From assembly GCA_031772625.1 (NCBI GenBank), contig CM062804.1, positions 277,902,598 to 277,966,597 on the forward strand: a DNA stretch of 64,000 nucleotides. Reading direction: 5' to 3'. Every line of letters begins with the position of its first letter. The stretch's first letter is position 1. The notes beneath the pieces are model-generated. The model worked only from the letters and a program-made list of their open reading frames with translations, searched no databases and was not told the origin of the DNA. Below are positions 1 through 13,149 of the stretch, piece after piece. The stretch comes from Pinus tabuliformis. Its lineage: Eukaryota > Streptophyta > Pinopsida > Pinales > Pinaceae. The position numbers and the translations under genes are program-made.

Positions 1-1242
1 TAATAAATTAGACACTTATAAAATAATACTTTATGATTCAAGCCCATAAAACTCACCAAATATGTATAATCAATCATGTGGGTGTTTTCCTCCTCCACAT
101 CCCCAACCTCTCTACTATACCATTCTTCAATAGTTACAAGAGTTCAAGCATAGAATTTAAACAAAAAATTACTAGAATCACTTCAATTGATCATAAATAA
201 ATAAAAACATCAGTTAATGATGTCATTGTTAAGGTCTCGCCCAATGACGAAGATTCACTAATGGGTGGAGTAGTTAGCTATACAACCTACTCATAGGAAA
301 AATCTATTCTTCCATCTACTAAACTTCCATTGTGGGTTAATGGTTGGGGTACTACATGGGGGCTATCTCGAGAAACCACTTGAGAAAGAACAATGGTAGT
401 CAAAATGGTTGTGAGGGGCGGGGAGGGGGCTATTGAATGGCCTATGGATGCAACCTTTATGGCTGTATGGGATGGGAAATGTGGTGGAGGAAGGTGTTGA
501 TCAATGACCATGGGTTATATTGATGATGGAAGTTACCTAGTGAGGTATGCGACATATCAAACATCGGGGAAACGTGATAATAATGATGGAAAAACAATGG
601 GAAAACAATGAATGATGGTGAATAATATGTAGGGGTAAGAGTGGAAAATTGAGAAAATGAAGGAATCCGCATACACATTTATAATATTTCAATTAGTAAG
701 AAGAATAAAAGTCTAGGAGAGATAAAATGTTTTGATGAGCAGAAACAAAAATAAAAATAAAAAATCAACTAACACATACCCTCCATGCTAAGCAAAAAAA
801 TAGGTGGGTGAAAATAAACTTTGAAATGAGACTAAATAGACCATGGGAGAAAATAATTGCTCATACTTGTTGTTATCAGAGAACTCTTGCACCATAAAGG
901 ACAATAATGCAGTTGAGGAATTAGTATTTCTTACTAGGAGACCACCTCTCTTATGTCATCTGAGACCATGAAACCAAATTTCTCCTATTCGTTTCTTGAG
1001 GTCACATTTTGACATTCTTCATGTCATAAGAATAGGTCTATTCAACAGCCATGGATACTCAATATTACAAACCATCGATGAGCGTGACCTCCACCTAAGA
1101 CTGACAATTAACCTAGTGCCTCGAAATGAAAGTGTTGCATGTGATCTCCAAAACCTTGTCATAGTAAGGGTGGCTGGTGATTAATAATATTGGAGATTAA
1201 TAATAAAGCAGTACTTTACCCAGTAATAACACAGTCTTTGCA
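1..1242. other. AT-rich stretch with no gene recognised
   Basis: No reading frame longer than 75 codons and no recognisable motif on either strand. A few short purine-rich or pyrimidine-rich frames are within chance expectation. Nothing supports a gene, RNA or mobile element here. Confidence 0.6.
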
Positions 1243-2178
1243 GAAGTATGATCATCATCTATCACTATGACATGAGATAACAGGAAGAGAGAAAAAATGC
1301 AAATGCCAAACAATAATATGAGCTTTGAAATAGCCATTGATATCACCTACGAAAAACCAAAATAAATTCAGAAAAAAGAGATGAGATGAGATGGTGAAGA
1401 GGAGAGGGGGTGAAGCTATAAATAAAGAGCAATTGGGGTAGGAATTAAATGTCATTAATGTACTAGTCCAAATCTATTGCCACTTAATCCAAACACGACC
1501 AAAACACATCCCATAAAGTAAAAGATGGTCGGCTAGATAAAATACTGGATATTGAATCTTGAATTCTTGATGTGAGAGGTGTTGTATGGTTTTGTTGAGA
1601 GAGATGTTTAATAAAATAACATTTAAAATAATAAATTGGTAACAATAAAAAAAGAAAAATATTTTATATAAATAAAATAGTTTAGTTTTTCATTTGATAT
1701 TATATTTATTTTATATTTAATAGAAATAAGGTTGATGAAGAAATAACATAATTTAAAATATTAAAAAAATATTTTCTTTTTATATGAAATAGATATGCAA
1801 TTTTTTTATCAACCTACAGCTTGTAAAAATAATATTTTTTTTATATAGATAATTCATTTTATGTCTTATTGGTGGGTAATAATTCAAATAAAATATATTA
1901 ACAACAAAAAAATATGTTATTCTTAACTATAAATAAATATTTCAATATTCCTATTAAATAAGATAGTTTTATATCAATAAAAATAAAACCAACTTTATAT
2001 ATATATATTATAATGGATATGTGTCATTTATTATATTTTTAATATATAAAGTAGAACGGATAGATACAATTAAAGAGATATTAATAAGGAAATAAAGTTT
2101 AGCATGAATTATATATATAAAGGGAGAGAGAGAATTCTTATTCCATTAATATTTTTTTTCACTAAAATTTATAAGTCA

Positions 2179-2181
<3 letters not shown>
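1243..2181 (+). repeat. Diverged direct repeat, copy 1 (partner at 15460-16096)
   Basis: Runs parallel to 15460-16096 in the same orientation. Shared landmarks in order are an atgatcatc start, an aggaagag segment, ctttgaa, aaccagaaaa or aaccaaaata, tataaataaag, agtccaaat, a 'ttgatgtgagaggtgtt' segment and an aataaaata-rich tail that leads into a (TA)n tract. Many substitutions and indels make it clearly old. The LTR element and SINE lie between the two copies. It has no coding content. Confidence 0.6.
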
Positions 2182-2248
<67 letters not shown>

Positions 2249-2272
2249 TATATATATAGATATACATATATC
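2182..2272. repeat. (TA)n microsatellite
   Basis: About 90 bp of nearly pure TA dinucleotides with a few interruptions (tagata, tacata). Confidence 0.95.
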
Positions 2273-2284
2273 AACATAAATTAG

Positions 2285-2439
2285 TTTTATATATAGAGAA
2301 ATTCTTATGTACATATGTTTTCTATTTCCCAATCTCATTGGGTCATGAGGTATTTATTAATATTTTAATGTGTAGAATATGAATCATAAATAAAATATTT
2401 TACCATCCACCATGTAAATAGTATGTAAAACAAGACAGG

Positions 2440-2528
<89 letters not shown>

Positions 2529-2669
2529 CAAAAATAATTTTTATAGAGAGAGTCCTATCGATATCTCTTTTCTACTTCTAGAGTATGTATTAACATTATA
2601 ATATATCTATTGTGAATCATGACTAAAATATTTCAATGAGAACTATGTATACATTATATAAAACAAGAG

Positions 2670-2706
<37 letters not shown>
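2285..2706 (+). repeat. Two units of a repeat family coupled to (AC)n/(TA)n tracts
   Basis: Each unit has the same order: an agaga..tccta/ttcttatg start, gatat-atgttttct, a segment like 'attaacattttaatgtgta', gaatcataaataaaatatt, then tatataaaac and a dinucleotide tract. The first unit ends in (AC)n(AT)n at 2447-2527 and the second in (TA)n at 2672-2706. Related units are at 13830-13905, 14580-14798 and 14870-15097. The repeated coupling of one unique segment to a microsatellite suggests a dispersed element or slippage-driven local duplication. Confidence 0.6.
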
Positions 2707-2710
<4 letters not shown>

Positions 2711-2863
2711 AAAATATTTAATATAGAATTTATAGATAAGATTTAATTAGTATTCTATTAATAGGTTATTTAGGTAGATTTGTAATTCATTTATTTTTTA
2801 ATATGGAATTGACATGTAACATTAAATATTAATAAAAAAATAATTATACACACAAAGATAAAT

Positions 2864-3150
2864 AAACATGTAAGATTACCATCATGTTCGAATAGTACAA
2901 CTGGTTGAGGATGGGCCTAGCTAGTAAGATAACATAGGATCAAACCTCATGGGGGGTGGTTGTGGCCTATGCTAGGGGGATGAGACCCGATAAAAGATCT
3001 ATTCATCTTAGAGCTAGTGTGTTCAAGGCCTGGTGTAATCCCATTGTGACTTTGATGGATTGGATCGTCTTGGTTGTGGTTCCTCAAGCAAAAATTAAGG
3101 CCTAGAGGATCACACACAACTCCACAATAGAAAAAACATGTAAGAATACC
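2864..3150 (+). mobile_element. tRNA-derived SINE with 17-bp target-site duplication
   Basis: A body of about 253 bp (2881-3133) lies between two copies of a 17-bp direct repeat, aaacatgtaagattacc at 2864-2880 and aaacatgtaagaatacc at 3134-3150, with one mismatch. Near the 5' end, 2893-2904 (tagtacaactgg) fits the pol III box A consensus TRGYNNARNNGG, and 2938-2946 (gatcaaacc) fits box B GWTCRANNC. The spacing is right for a tRNA-derived internal promoter. The body ends in a short A run. Internal pol III promoter, A tail and long target duplication together define a SINE, which depends on LINE machinery for movement. I do not know the family name. Confidence 0.8.
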
Positions 3151-3494
3151 TTACGTGGTGTCCCTCATGACAATACTACTGTGGAGTCATGGTTTCTAGG
3201 CATAATCCTTTCAGCCCACCTCTAAACTTGGTGCGTGGTATATTGTATTTGTCACCTCTGTCATTTATGCTAAGTGGCTCTAGGTTTCTGATACATGGCT
3301 ACCATGCCCATTATCTTCATTATGTTCTCAATTCTAATGGTTTGCTCGTAATCTCGATTGCATTGGCATACTCAAAACTAGAGAGTCTCCATAAATTCCC
3401 CCCTTTGGCTCGATAATATTCATCCACCTAGGTTGACATGGTGGAGCTTCAGTTGGTCACCCAAACATACTATGAAAATTTGGGTCAGTTACTC
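3151..3494. other. No feature recognised
   Basis: Spacer between the SINE and the LTR element. The longest open frame is 75 codons and shows no motif. Confidence 0.5.
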
Positions 3495-5061
3495 TGTAAC
3501 ACCCCTCCCTTGTATGTAAAACTTTGCTAACCTAAGCTCAGAAAATCTTGTATGACGTGTAACAAGAAAAGTAAATACGTTATGAAATAATTAATCACTT
3601 GGAAAAGAGAGACACCATGAGATGATATTCTTTCCAAATCCCATTGGTGAATGGGAAGGGATAATTCTTTCATGATAAAGCTTCTAGATTCCATTCTAGA
3701 TAATTTGGATGGATTGGTGATAGATATCCATTGAGAAAATCATAAAACCTTTGCGGGAGAGAAAGGCAAGATTTTGTGAGGAAAAGCCTCACGGGAGAGA
3801 AAGGTGAGATTTTCTGAGAAAAGCGTAGGCAAATGGATAAGAAAGATCCATAAAAGTAGGGCGTCAATAATGGAAACAATATCATGAAAGTGCGTATTAA
3901 ATATGCATTGCAGAGATCAACAAGGGGTAGTTGATCCATGGCAAGAACTCTCAACTTGGGGGTGAAGTGGAAGGGTCAGTTCTAGGTTGGGTGGTGGTGC
4001 TCTATTTTCCAAGTGGTGTTCTCTCTTCTAGTCTAGTTGGATTCATTTGCATGGGAAATACTGTATGTTTACTCCTTACTTTTTATGTTGTGGAATCGTT
4101 CAGCTCAAATGTATAGATGTTTGTGTTATCTGTGTTTATGAGAGTGATTGAATTCTTATGTATCTGACTCTTATTGCATCCAAGTGTAGAGTTAGTGGTG
4201 GAAGCATCGTAGGCAGTGGCTAATACTTAGGTCAAAGAGCTACCTGACACATGTTACTCATGGTAGAATCTGCATGTGACCACCGTATGTATGAGTAGAA
4301 TTTCTTGTACTAACATTTTTTTATGATATGACCATATACGGATCAGTGGGATATCTATTGAATCTATATTTGATCACCATTAAATTAAGTAAAGGAACAT
4401 ATCTAACCTTATGTGATATCTATGTTTTAAGTTGGCAAAATATTTATGCGCGGGACATTGGTGCATGCGAAATAGTTATGGTGTAATGCTTCAAATTTTA
4501 TAGTCTATGGTACAGGTTAGCTATGCCATACATTATGCGTCATCAGAATTGTATCCAATGAGGCTAGTTTAGCTATTTCTGCATGTTTCATAAGAGTTAT
4601 GTCAGAAACACTTTTGACTATGCTTGTAGGACTATGATTATGATTCATGGCAATTCTAGCTATAGTAAACGCAAGATAATGTTCCATTAATGCTTGTGTA
4701 GAGTCTTCAAAGGAACTTATTGGTTGCATGCCATGATTAATTCTTTTTTTGCAAATTGTAATTTATGCGTAAGGGTTGATTGGACATATAAGTCTTATAA
4801 ATGAATCTAAAAGTCCACATCATGGATCTCGTAAAGCATAGAAGGAGTATGTAGTATTTTGCCTAGGGAGTATGGTTCATTACTTTTGATGTTGTTCAAT
4901 TGTTAAGAATATGAGTATAGTTGCATGAATAATAATTGATTCTATAATTAAGGAATAATTATACTTGTGACAATGGTTGAATCTTAACTTTAACTGAAGA
5001 AAATTTAAGGAATGAGGGCCTAGTAGGTAATTCTCAAATTAGGCTCAAGGGGTATGTTACA
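3495..5061 (+). repeat. Left (5') LTR of element 1
   Basis: Aligns with 11504-13065 along its full length. It starts TGTAACACCCC and ends GTATGTTACA, immediately before the primer-binding site. The parallel includes shared landmarks such as atcatgataaagcttctaga and cagctcaaatgtatag. Confidence 0.9.
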
Positions 5062-5063
5062 AA

Positions 5064-5076
5064 TGGTGTGAGAGCA
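5064..5076 (+). promoter_or_regulatory. Primer-binding site of element 1 (tRNA-iMet-like)
   Basis: tggtgtgagagca lies three bases after the LTR end. It resembles the common plant initiator-tRNA site TGGTATCAGAGC at 10 of 12 positions. Its place right after the left LTR supports the orientation. Confidence 0.75.
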
Positions 5077-5881
5077 TAAGTTCAAATATTGTGTCCTATG
5101 GGCCAATCCACCTCTATAAGATATAGATGAGTTGTTAGGTTTTCACTGCAATGAGTTCTAGAGTAGTGTCTTGAGGCATTACAATTCATAAGGTTTGAAG
5201 CTAAATCTGAAAATGAACTATTGGAGGAGATTTTATGTTAAATTGAAGGTAACCTCGAACTAAGTTTGTAAAAGTTATGCATTTTAAAAAGTAGTTTGAT
5301 ACATCTATGAGGATTATATATTGTGACTAAAGTTGTAATCTTGCATGTTTTAAGCAATATTTTTACGGAGGAGGCGGTGGTCTCCTAGACATTCGACTTG
5401 ACACTGTTCTTTAATCAAGTGTTGAAATGGCCATTAGATCGGTCAATAATTTCTATAGAAAAATTCCATCCATGTCAAGTACAACGATTATGGCTCTGAG
5501 ATGTAAAATCCTATCCGCAGGTAGTTGAGCTTCAACTGATATAGAACCTCAGAGTGGAAGGCATGGGATTAGCCTCTTTAGGAAACTCCCTTATCATTAT
5601 GATTGGTAATTATTAAGTGGATTATGAATGTGTATATTTCAGTTTTACACATAATAATTAAAATAACCAAATCAACATTTAATAAATATTAGTTTCTGGT
5701 GTTGATTTGAACAATGAAAATTACGATGTCCACAAAGTGACAGAGAAACACACTGTCCTCTATTATCAATCACAATTCAGGGTCTATCATAAATTAATAA
5801 GTCTGTCTTGTGGGAAACAAAGCTGTTACCAGTCCCTCCATGGATTTTGGAGTAGGAAATCATGCATGAGGTGTATATATT

Positions 5882-5924
<43 letters not shown>

Positions 5925-5939
5925 ATATATGTATATATA

Positions 5940-5990
<51 letters not shown>

Positions 5991-8900
5991 CTGATAATGA
6001 ATAACTATATTTGTTACCTATTATTCTCGATAAAAGGATAATCCAGTGTTATAGAGAGAGAAAGGTTTTGTTCGCTCCAAATCATAATAACTAGTGGATG
6101 CGCCTACTTATTCCACTAAAAATAAAGGCATACTTAGTTGGAGGTGAAGGGTGGGTCGCGTAATAAAGATCACTATTGCAATCTATCAATGACATCAAAG
6201 TATGTTCTATCTTATTTCATGGAGATAAGGATATTTATCTGAGCGAACCAAACCAGAGATGAAGGATTCAGTAAATTTTTTATTTTAAGTTATCGAAAAT
6301 ATTCCCACTCGAATCTCATGTTCCATGACCTCCTCCGACGCAAATATAATGCAGTAAATGAATCACCAAAATGATCAAGGTGCAGCACGCCATGTCAGCA
6401 AGGAGGTTTTTCTTGAGCATTGATGGTCGACAGAAGGCATCAACATATATATACATACGGACTAAGCCATTAGTTCTCGTTTCTCTACGAGTTACCAAAT
6501 GGAGCCTTCCACGCATTCATTTCAACATTCCATTGTGGATGTGGACGACGTAGTATTGGAGAAAGAGGACTCGATGGTAGTTTTTAAATTGCAAACGATA
6601 AAGACTGCCAGGAAATTTGTTTCAGAAATCTACGATGTTATGATATGGGTAGGTGAAGTGACTGTACCCGCATACACTGATATTAAAAGAATCATTATTA
6701 TTCACTCGACATGTGACACGGCAGGGGTGGGGGTGAAGCAAACACACTTTTGAGCTCTTCCTTTGTGACTTAATGTTCATATTGGGAATTGAGTACAAAC
6801 ACGACTCTCATGTTCGAAGTGTCATGTGCAGGTAAGGAAGTTTTAGAAAGGGTGTATGTGATTCATAGTTTTAAAGCATAAAAACACCTTCCCAAATTAA
6901 ATATTGTAGAAAATATCTATGTGGAAAACTTTTTCCTCTTCAATTTACACAGCTGTACTTTATATTGGACTTATCCGCCGATCAGAAGGCGCTCAAAAGC
7001 TAGGTGAATTGGATGCAAAAGCATTTGCCTGATAGTTACCCTCATGATCTCATACATAAAAGCGTAAAATTGGATAGTGTTTATCCCTACATACACGTGT
7101 CTCTCTCACCATCATAAACATCTCGTTAATCTCATCATCGACATGCAAGGATCATCCAGATAAAATTATAGTTCGTTGAGGTCTATGGGTGGCTCATATA
7201 ATAAGATTTTCAGATTTGATACCCACTACTCCTCCTCGGTGTTATTAGCTCACTAACAATGGCAGGGGCGTGCCCGAAAATTTCACCTCATAGAGTAAAG
7301 CACAAACATTCATGACCATCAGAAAATTTCATGAAAACCAGTGAGGAAATCGTCAGCCAATCAATCAAATTATTTATCAATCTTGTGCTCATATTCATTG
7401 ATTATCTTGAAGATGGAAGTGGATAATGTATAATGAATTAACCAAAATCATTCTATTCTTTGGAGTCATTATATGGAATAAGTTGGCACTCATACGCAGA
7501 AGTGCAGACGTAGGCGTGAATGTAATCGGGATCGAACACCATAGAGAGGGTGAGAAAGGTTGGGCCATTTTGATAGCCTGAGATTGTAAGAGGTTATCCT
7601 GTCAAGGAAACCCTCCTTTAAATAGAAGTTGTTTTACATATGTAGAGACATTGGTGAAATTTGTGTTGTAAAGCGTAGTGCCAGCAGAGGGACTAAATTT
7701 TAATGAGAATTGGCCATTAAATCTGGTAAGAATCTTTAAGGGATTATTCATGCTATTTTCATAGTTGCATGTTTTTATGTGCACCGTTCCAAACAATCAT
7801 AGTTTGATGGATATATATATGCCACCATTAATGGAAAATATCTATTGATAGTTTTTTTTTATGACGGTGTTTCACATGTTTTATTTTATTAATGTGTAAT
7901 CATGTCGACATATTTACCACAGTTTTTTTAATTACAATTTTCTTGATGATAAGGATATTATTTCGAATTATTGTTCATAATTATGTTTAAAGAAGCAATA
8001 CAATATTAAATGACATGAGGAAACTTTGTGTGAAAACAATCTACATGTAAGAGTGTGTATTAGTTATATAAGTTATTTTGTTTTATGCATAAAACATAGG
8101 AACATGAAGATTTGTATTCTGAAGGGAAAAATTTAACATATAATCGAAAGAAATACTCGTCATGTGATTACATGTATATGCTTACATATATGTATCGATT
8201 TCATGTAACACTCATTCCTGTGGTTACAATGATCTGTCTTGGTATTTTTACATGCATGGAACTATGTTGGATTGAAGAGTAATACAAAAATATAACTAAA
8301 AATTAACATGTTGATTAATGTTAATAAGTATAATGGTTGACTATTAATTAGTTATTTTTATTGTGTCCACTCATAGATGTGGAGATTAAAAATTATACTT
8401 ATTATATATTTTGAAAGTTTTCAAAACTCAAGTTATTGTTGAATTCTCTTATGAGGACACACAAACTTTATATCATGATTCAAAACTGATACTTGCATAT
8501 TTTTAAATATGCATAGTAGAGTGGGATAAATAAACAAATTGGTAATAATTGTAAAGTATGGTTATGGCCTTGAAAATGGGATGTTATACCCATCGTATTA
8601 ATGGGATATTAAATTTTGATAATAGGTAGTGCATCTGTAAGAAGAAATCATGGTAATATCAAGTATTTCCTTTCCATGGATCATGGGCAGCATGATGTAA
8701 AATCAAAAGTAAAAGTATATAAAAGGAAATTACATACCTCATCAGGTAAGAGACCCAGGACATACTATCGATATTAACAAAAATTCATGGTTAATTAAGC
8801 AGGTTCCACCCACAAATATATTCTAAGGTGTTATGGAAGGATATCTATTCGTAAAAGTTCCGATGAAATATTGTTAAGCTCATGAAGGACATGTCATAGT

Positions 8901-11490
8901 ATAAGACTATGTAATTGTACAAATTGTCTTTCAATTTAATCTTTTGATTTAGTGCATCCATATGTAATGATGCAATCCATTTTGCAATGTAATTTTCCCA
9001 TTGGGGAAAGTACTATTAAAGGGAACTTAACCTTAATAGGTAACATATGTGTAGTTGAACTTATAGGTTCTTGAGTGAAACCATACCTAAACAATAGTAA
9101 TTAATAAGAAGCACAAATTTTATGTTCATATCGGGATCGAACTAGGGTCTAATTGTGAAGAGGAGGCACGCCTATACAACTTAATGTATGCAGGAAGACA
9201 TCATACATTAATAATTGTATCACATTCATAAGAAAGTCCATGGAACTGACACCAAAGGTACATCTAGTGTAAATACATAGTGGGAGTATAAAAGTGACTC
9301 CTGGTGTTTCTTGATTGATAGTAGTAAGGAAATATTAAATAAAACTCAAAATTCCAAGGGTGTAAATATCTCACAAATAGCAAGAAAAAGATTATACCAG
9401 TAGAATGATTGTAGAGGTTACAAATATACTTCTTGTGGGAAGGATAATATAACAAAAGGGTCTGTGTGTTTCTACTACATATAAATAAAGCGTACATGCT
9501 TCATGAAGTGACAAACAAATGATATATGGTGGTCCCTGATGCATCTGAAATAAAATTAGAAAAATCCAGAGCAGCCTGATTATACACTAGATTCAGAACA
9601 TGATTCTGAATTAATAAACAAAGTTTGGTAAACCAAAAGGTTTCACATAATTATGACTTATGATGATCTAAGGATCTTATGTTAGTAGTAAAATAACATA
9701 GGCATCAAGTAAGATAAGAGAAAGGATAACAAGCTATGCAACATATCGTTCTTAAATTAAAATGATGACTTCACTATATTGATGGTTAAGTGATACTAGT
9801 GATTGAGATTGTGTATACAATTGGTTTGATAAAATTCTATCCAACAATCTATTCAAATAGATTTGACAACCATACAAATTGAAATACATATTTTGTATCA
9901 CCCATTCCTACCAGGCAATATTGGGGAGTTTTCCTGACATATTGCATTGATAATGGTGTCTGGTTTGGATAGGACATCATAAGAACGGTTGCATAAACCA
10001 CACGGGAATTCATGTTAATGAATTTGATAACTGAATTCTTTCTTTCTGGGGTGACTTAATGTTAAAAGAAGGTGTTAACATGTAAATACCTTAGGATCAC
10101 ACCCTGATACATGTAGTGCCTAAAAACTTAAAGGGTGTGGAATCAAAAAAATTAAAATTTTCATTTATAACTCATGGAGGGGAAATGAGTTTTATTGATG
10201 GCCAACAAGATGTTGGAAGAGGGGTAAAAAGAGCATATGACATGATGAGTTAAGTATGGAGTACTTGTAACTACCAAATGATCATTTTCTCTGTTAAATA
10301 TAAAGTTAAACATCATAGTCAATAGTCCACTTTATGATTAAGTGGAAGTCATATTCCGTTGTGGTTAAAACCTTGTTGAGGTGACAAATTTAATCCCAAA
10401 ACTCAAAGTTATGGGTATGATAAAGTTGTACTATGCATGATTACTTTTATGATACTATTTTTCTGACATTGTACTGCAACCACATGACACAAGAAAATTA
10501 TTTGCTAAATAAAAGCACTAGAATACCTTGACATAAAAAATTTCATTGGTTGTAGAAGTTGAAGAGGTCCATGAAATTCCTTATTCTCCTATCGATAAAG
10601 TAAGCATCGTTTGTTAAACTTACCTAAAGGTAATATAAATAAATGAAATAATTTTTTTGGCATAATAATCACATGGTTAGAAACATGTGGATGAAATATA
10701 TATCGTGCAGGTGATGCTATGGACATCGATATGGTGTATAAGTTGTATAGATAGTATTGTGTACAAGTGCTACATATGGTACCGTTATGGATACATGTAT
10801 TGCATGATAATATATGACATGTATAGTTGTTTGTGTGTAAAACACACTATGTAAAGGTACACATGATGACGTTGGGTTATTTTCTGGTATGGCAGCTGAT
10901 CTAGAGTGCGTACAGAAGAAGGAAGCTAAGAATTCATTCAAGGATAAGTATCAATGTTTTATTTTAGTTTTGTATGCATGTGATTATGAGTGTGATCTAT
11001 GTGGATTACAGGTGATCTATGATTGAAAGGTACATATGATTTTGATGGTTATGTTGAGCTAACTTGATATGATATTAGTCAAATGTGCTAGTTTTACTTG
11101 TTGTATGCAAGAAAACTACAAGGAGCAAGTGTTCGACAAGAACCCAAAGGCTTGGAAGAATGCAGGGTAAGAACATGCATTTCTTCAACCACAATAAATG
11201 GAAGGAAATATAAGTCATAGTAATTCAATTAGTATTATTGTATATCATATTATGATATTAACTGTGGTAAACATAGTTGAGTTTTTGCATCTCAAATATC
11301 TCACAAAATTGATTGAAACAAATGTTACAGGTATCGATGGAAGGATATGTGCTCCTTGTAACCGATATATATTGGAATATTTGCATTAGATGGAAAGGCC
11401 ATGGGAGTCTGTCAATTTGGAGAAAATTGCCTATGAACGAGGAAATAATATTGTAAATATGCAGTAATACAACGAGGACATTGTAAATTT
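5077..11490 (+). pseudogene. Degenerate interior of element 1
   Basis: About 6.4 kb that should have carried gag-pol, now without a usable frame. The only hint of a domain is near 8830-8910. One frame reads GYLFVKVP, then a stop, then AHEGHV, which resembles the HHCC zinc-finger start of Gypsy integrases (a GYLF..VP segment followed by AH..GH). I saw no RT YxDD, protease DSG or integrase DDE signature. Either the coding region has decayed beyond eye recognition or the element was always non-autonomous. A (TA)n tract lies inside at 5885-5989. Confidence 0.5.
5885..5989. repeat. (TA)n/(TG)n microsatellite
   Basis: About 105 bp of TA repeats interrupted by tgtatgtatg and gtgtgtg. It lies inside the interior of element 1, so it expanded after that element inserted or came with it. 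Confidence 0.95.
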
Positions 11491-11503
11491 AAGGGGGGGA
11501 GTA
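11491..11503 (+). promoter_or_regulatory. Polypurine tract of element 1
   Basis: aagggggggagta abuts the right LTR start (TGTGACACC). A purine run here is the plus-strand primer site of an LTR retrotransposon. Confidence 0.85.
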
Positions 11504-13065
11504 TGTGACACCCCTCCTTTGTATGTAAAACTTTGCTAGCCTAAGCTAAGAAAATCTAGGTCTCATGTGTAACAATAAAATTAAATATGTTATGAAATAA
11601 ATAAAATAATTAATCACTTGGAAAAGCGATACAGCAAGAGATGAGATTCTTGCCCAATCCCATTAGTGAAGGGGACGAGATACTTATTTCATGATAAAGC
11701 TTCTAGATTCAATTCTAGATAAGATGGATGGATTGGAGATAAATATCCATTGAGAAAAACGTAAAATCTTTGCTAGAGAGAAAGGTGAGATTTTATGAGG
11801 AAGCAACTCGCGGGAGAGAAAGGCGAGCTTTTTTGATAAAATCCTAGGCAAATGGATAAAAAAGATCCATAAAAGTGGGACGATGCTAATGGAAACCATA
11901 TCATGAAAGAGGGTATTAAATACCCATTGCAGAGATCAACAAGGGGCAGTTGATCCATGGCAAGAACTCTCGGCTTAGGGGTGAACTGGAAGAGTCAGTT
12001 CTAGGTTGTGTGGTGGTGCTCTGTTTTCCAAATGGTCTTCTCTCTTCTAATCTAGTTGGATTCACTTGCATGGGAAATACTGTATGTTTACTCCTTAATT
12101 TTTATATTGTGGAATCATTCAGCTCAAATGTATAGACGTTTGTGTTATATGTGTTTATGAGAATGATTGAATTCTTATGTATGTGACTCTTATTGCATCC
12201 AAGTGTAGAGTTAGTGGTGGAAGCATAGTAGGTAGTTGCTAATACTTTGGTCAAAGAGCTATTTGACACGTGTTACTCATGGTAGAATATGCATGTGACC
12301 ACTATGCATAAGTATAATTTCCGGTACTAACTTTTTTTATGAGATGATTATATACAGATTTGTTGGATATGTATTGAATCTAGATTTCATCACCATTAAA
12401 TTTAGTAAAGGAACATATCTAACCTTATATGATATCTCTATTTTAAGTTGGCGAATATTTATGCCTAGGACATTGGTGCATGCGGAACAGTTATGGCATA
12501 ATGCTTCAAATTGTATAGTCTATGGTACAGGTTAGCTATGCCATACATTATGCGTCATTAGAATGGGACTAGTTTAGCTATTTCTACATGTTGCATAAGA
12601 GTTATGTCAATAACAATTTTGACTATGCCTGTAGGAATATAATTATGATTCACGACCATTCTAGCTACAATAGACGCAAGATAATCTTCCATTAATTCTT
12701 GTGTGGAGTCATCAAAGGAATTTATTGGTTGCATGGCATGATTAATTATTTTCTGTGAATTTCAATCTATGCTTAAGGGTTGATCGGGCATATAAGTCTT
12801 ATAAATGAATCTAAAAGTCCACATCATGGATCCTGTAAAGCATAGAAGGAGTATGCAGTATTGTGCCTAGGGAGTGTGGTTCATTACTTTTGATGTTGTT
12901 CAATGGTTAGGAATATGAGTATAGTTAAATGTTTAATAATTGTTCATATAATGACGAAATAATTATACTTGTGGGGAAGTTTGAATCTTACCTTTAACAA
13001 AAGAAAATTTAAGGAATGAGGGCCTAACAGGTAATTATCAGATTAGTCTCAAGGAGTATGTTACA
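11504..13065 (+). repeat. Right (3') LTR of element 1
   Basis: Starts TGTGACACCCC and ends GTATGTTACA. Aligns with 3495-5061 at roughly 85% identity by eye, with several short indels such as extra aataaataa-type bases near 11600. Confidence 0.9.
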
Positions 13066-13149
13066 TAGTTGATGATTTTAATTTCTTCATGGCCTTCTGA
13101 CTTCCCCCATCCAAGGATCCTGTGGTTTCTACTTTGCAATTGGAAGGGT

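Larger units (their letters stand above)
3495..13065 (+). mobile_element. Old, decayed LTR retrotransposon (element 1)
   Basis: Two direct repeats of about 1.56 kb (3495-5061 and 11504-13065) bound a 6.4-kb interior. The LTR ends are inverted, TGTAAC or TGTGAC at the start and GTTACA at the end. A tRNA-iMet-like primer-binding site follows the left LTR and a G-rich polypurine tract precedes the right LTR, so the element points to the + strand. The LTRs differ by roughly 15% with indels over the stretch I compared, so the insertion is old. The flanking 5-mers (tactc at 3490-3494, tagtt at 13066-13070) do not match, so the target duplication has decayed or was lost. No frame in the interior exceeds about 84 codons. 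Confidence 0.9.

Noticed and set aside
2881-2950. A tRNA gene
   Set aside because: Boxes A and B are present but the arms do not fold into a cloverleaf, and an extra 190-bp body with target duplications follows, so it is a SINE head.
7528-9140. Box-B-like gggatcgaac words near 7531 and 9129
   Set aside because: No box A at the right distance, no A tail and no flanking duplication.
3490-13070. Target-site duplication of element 1
   Set aside because: tactc and tagtt share only three of five positions, so I do not claim one.
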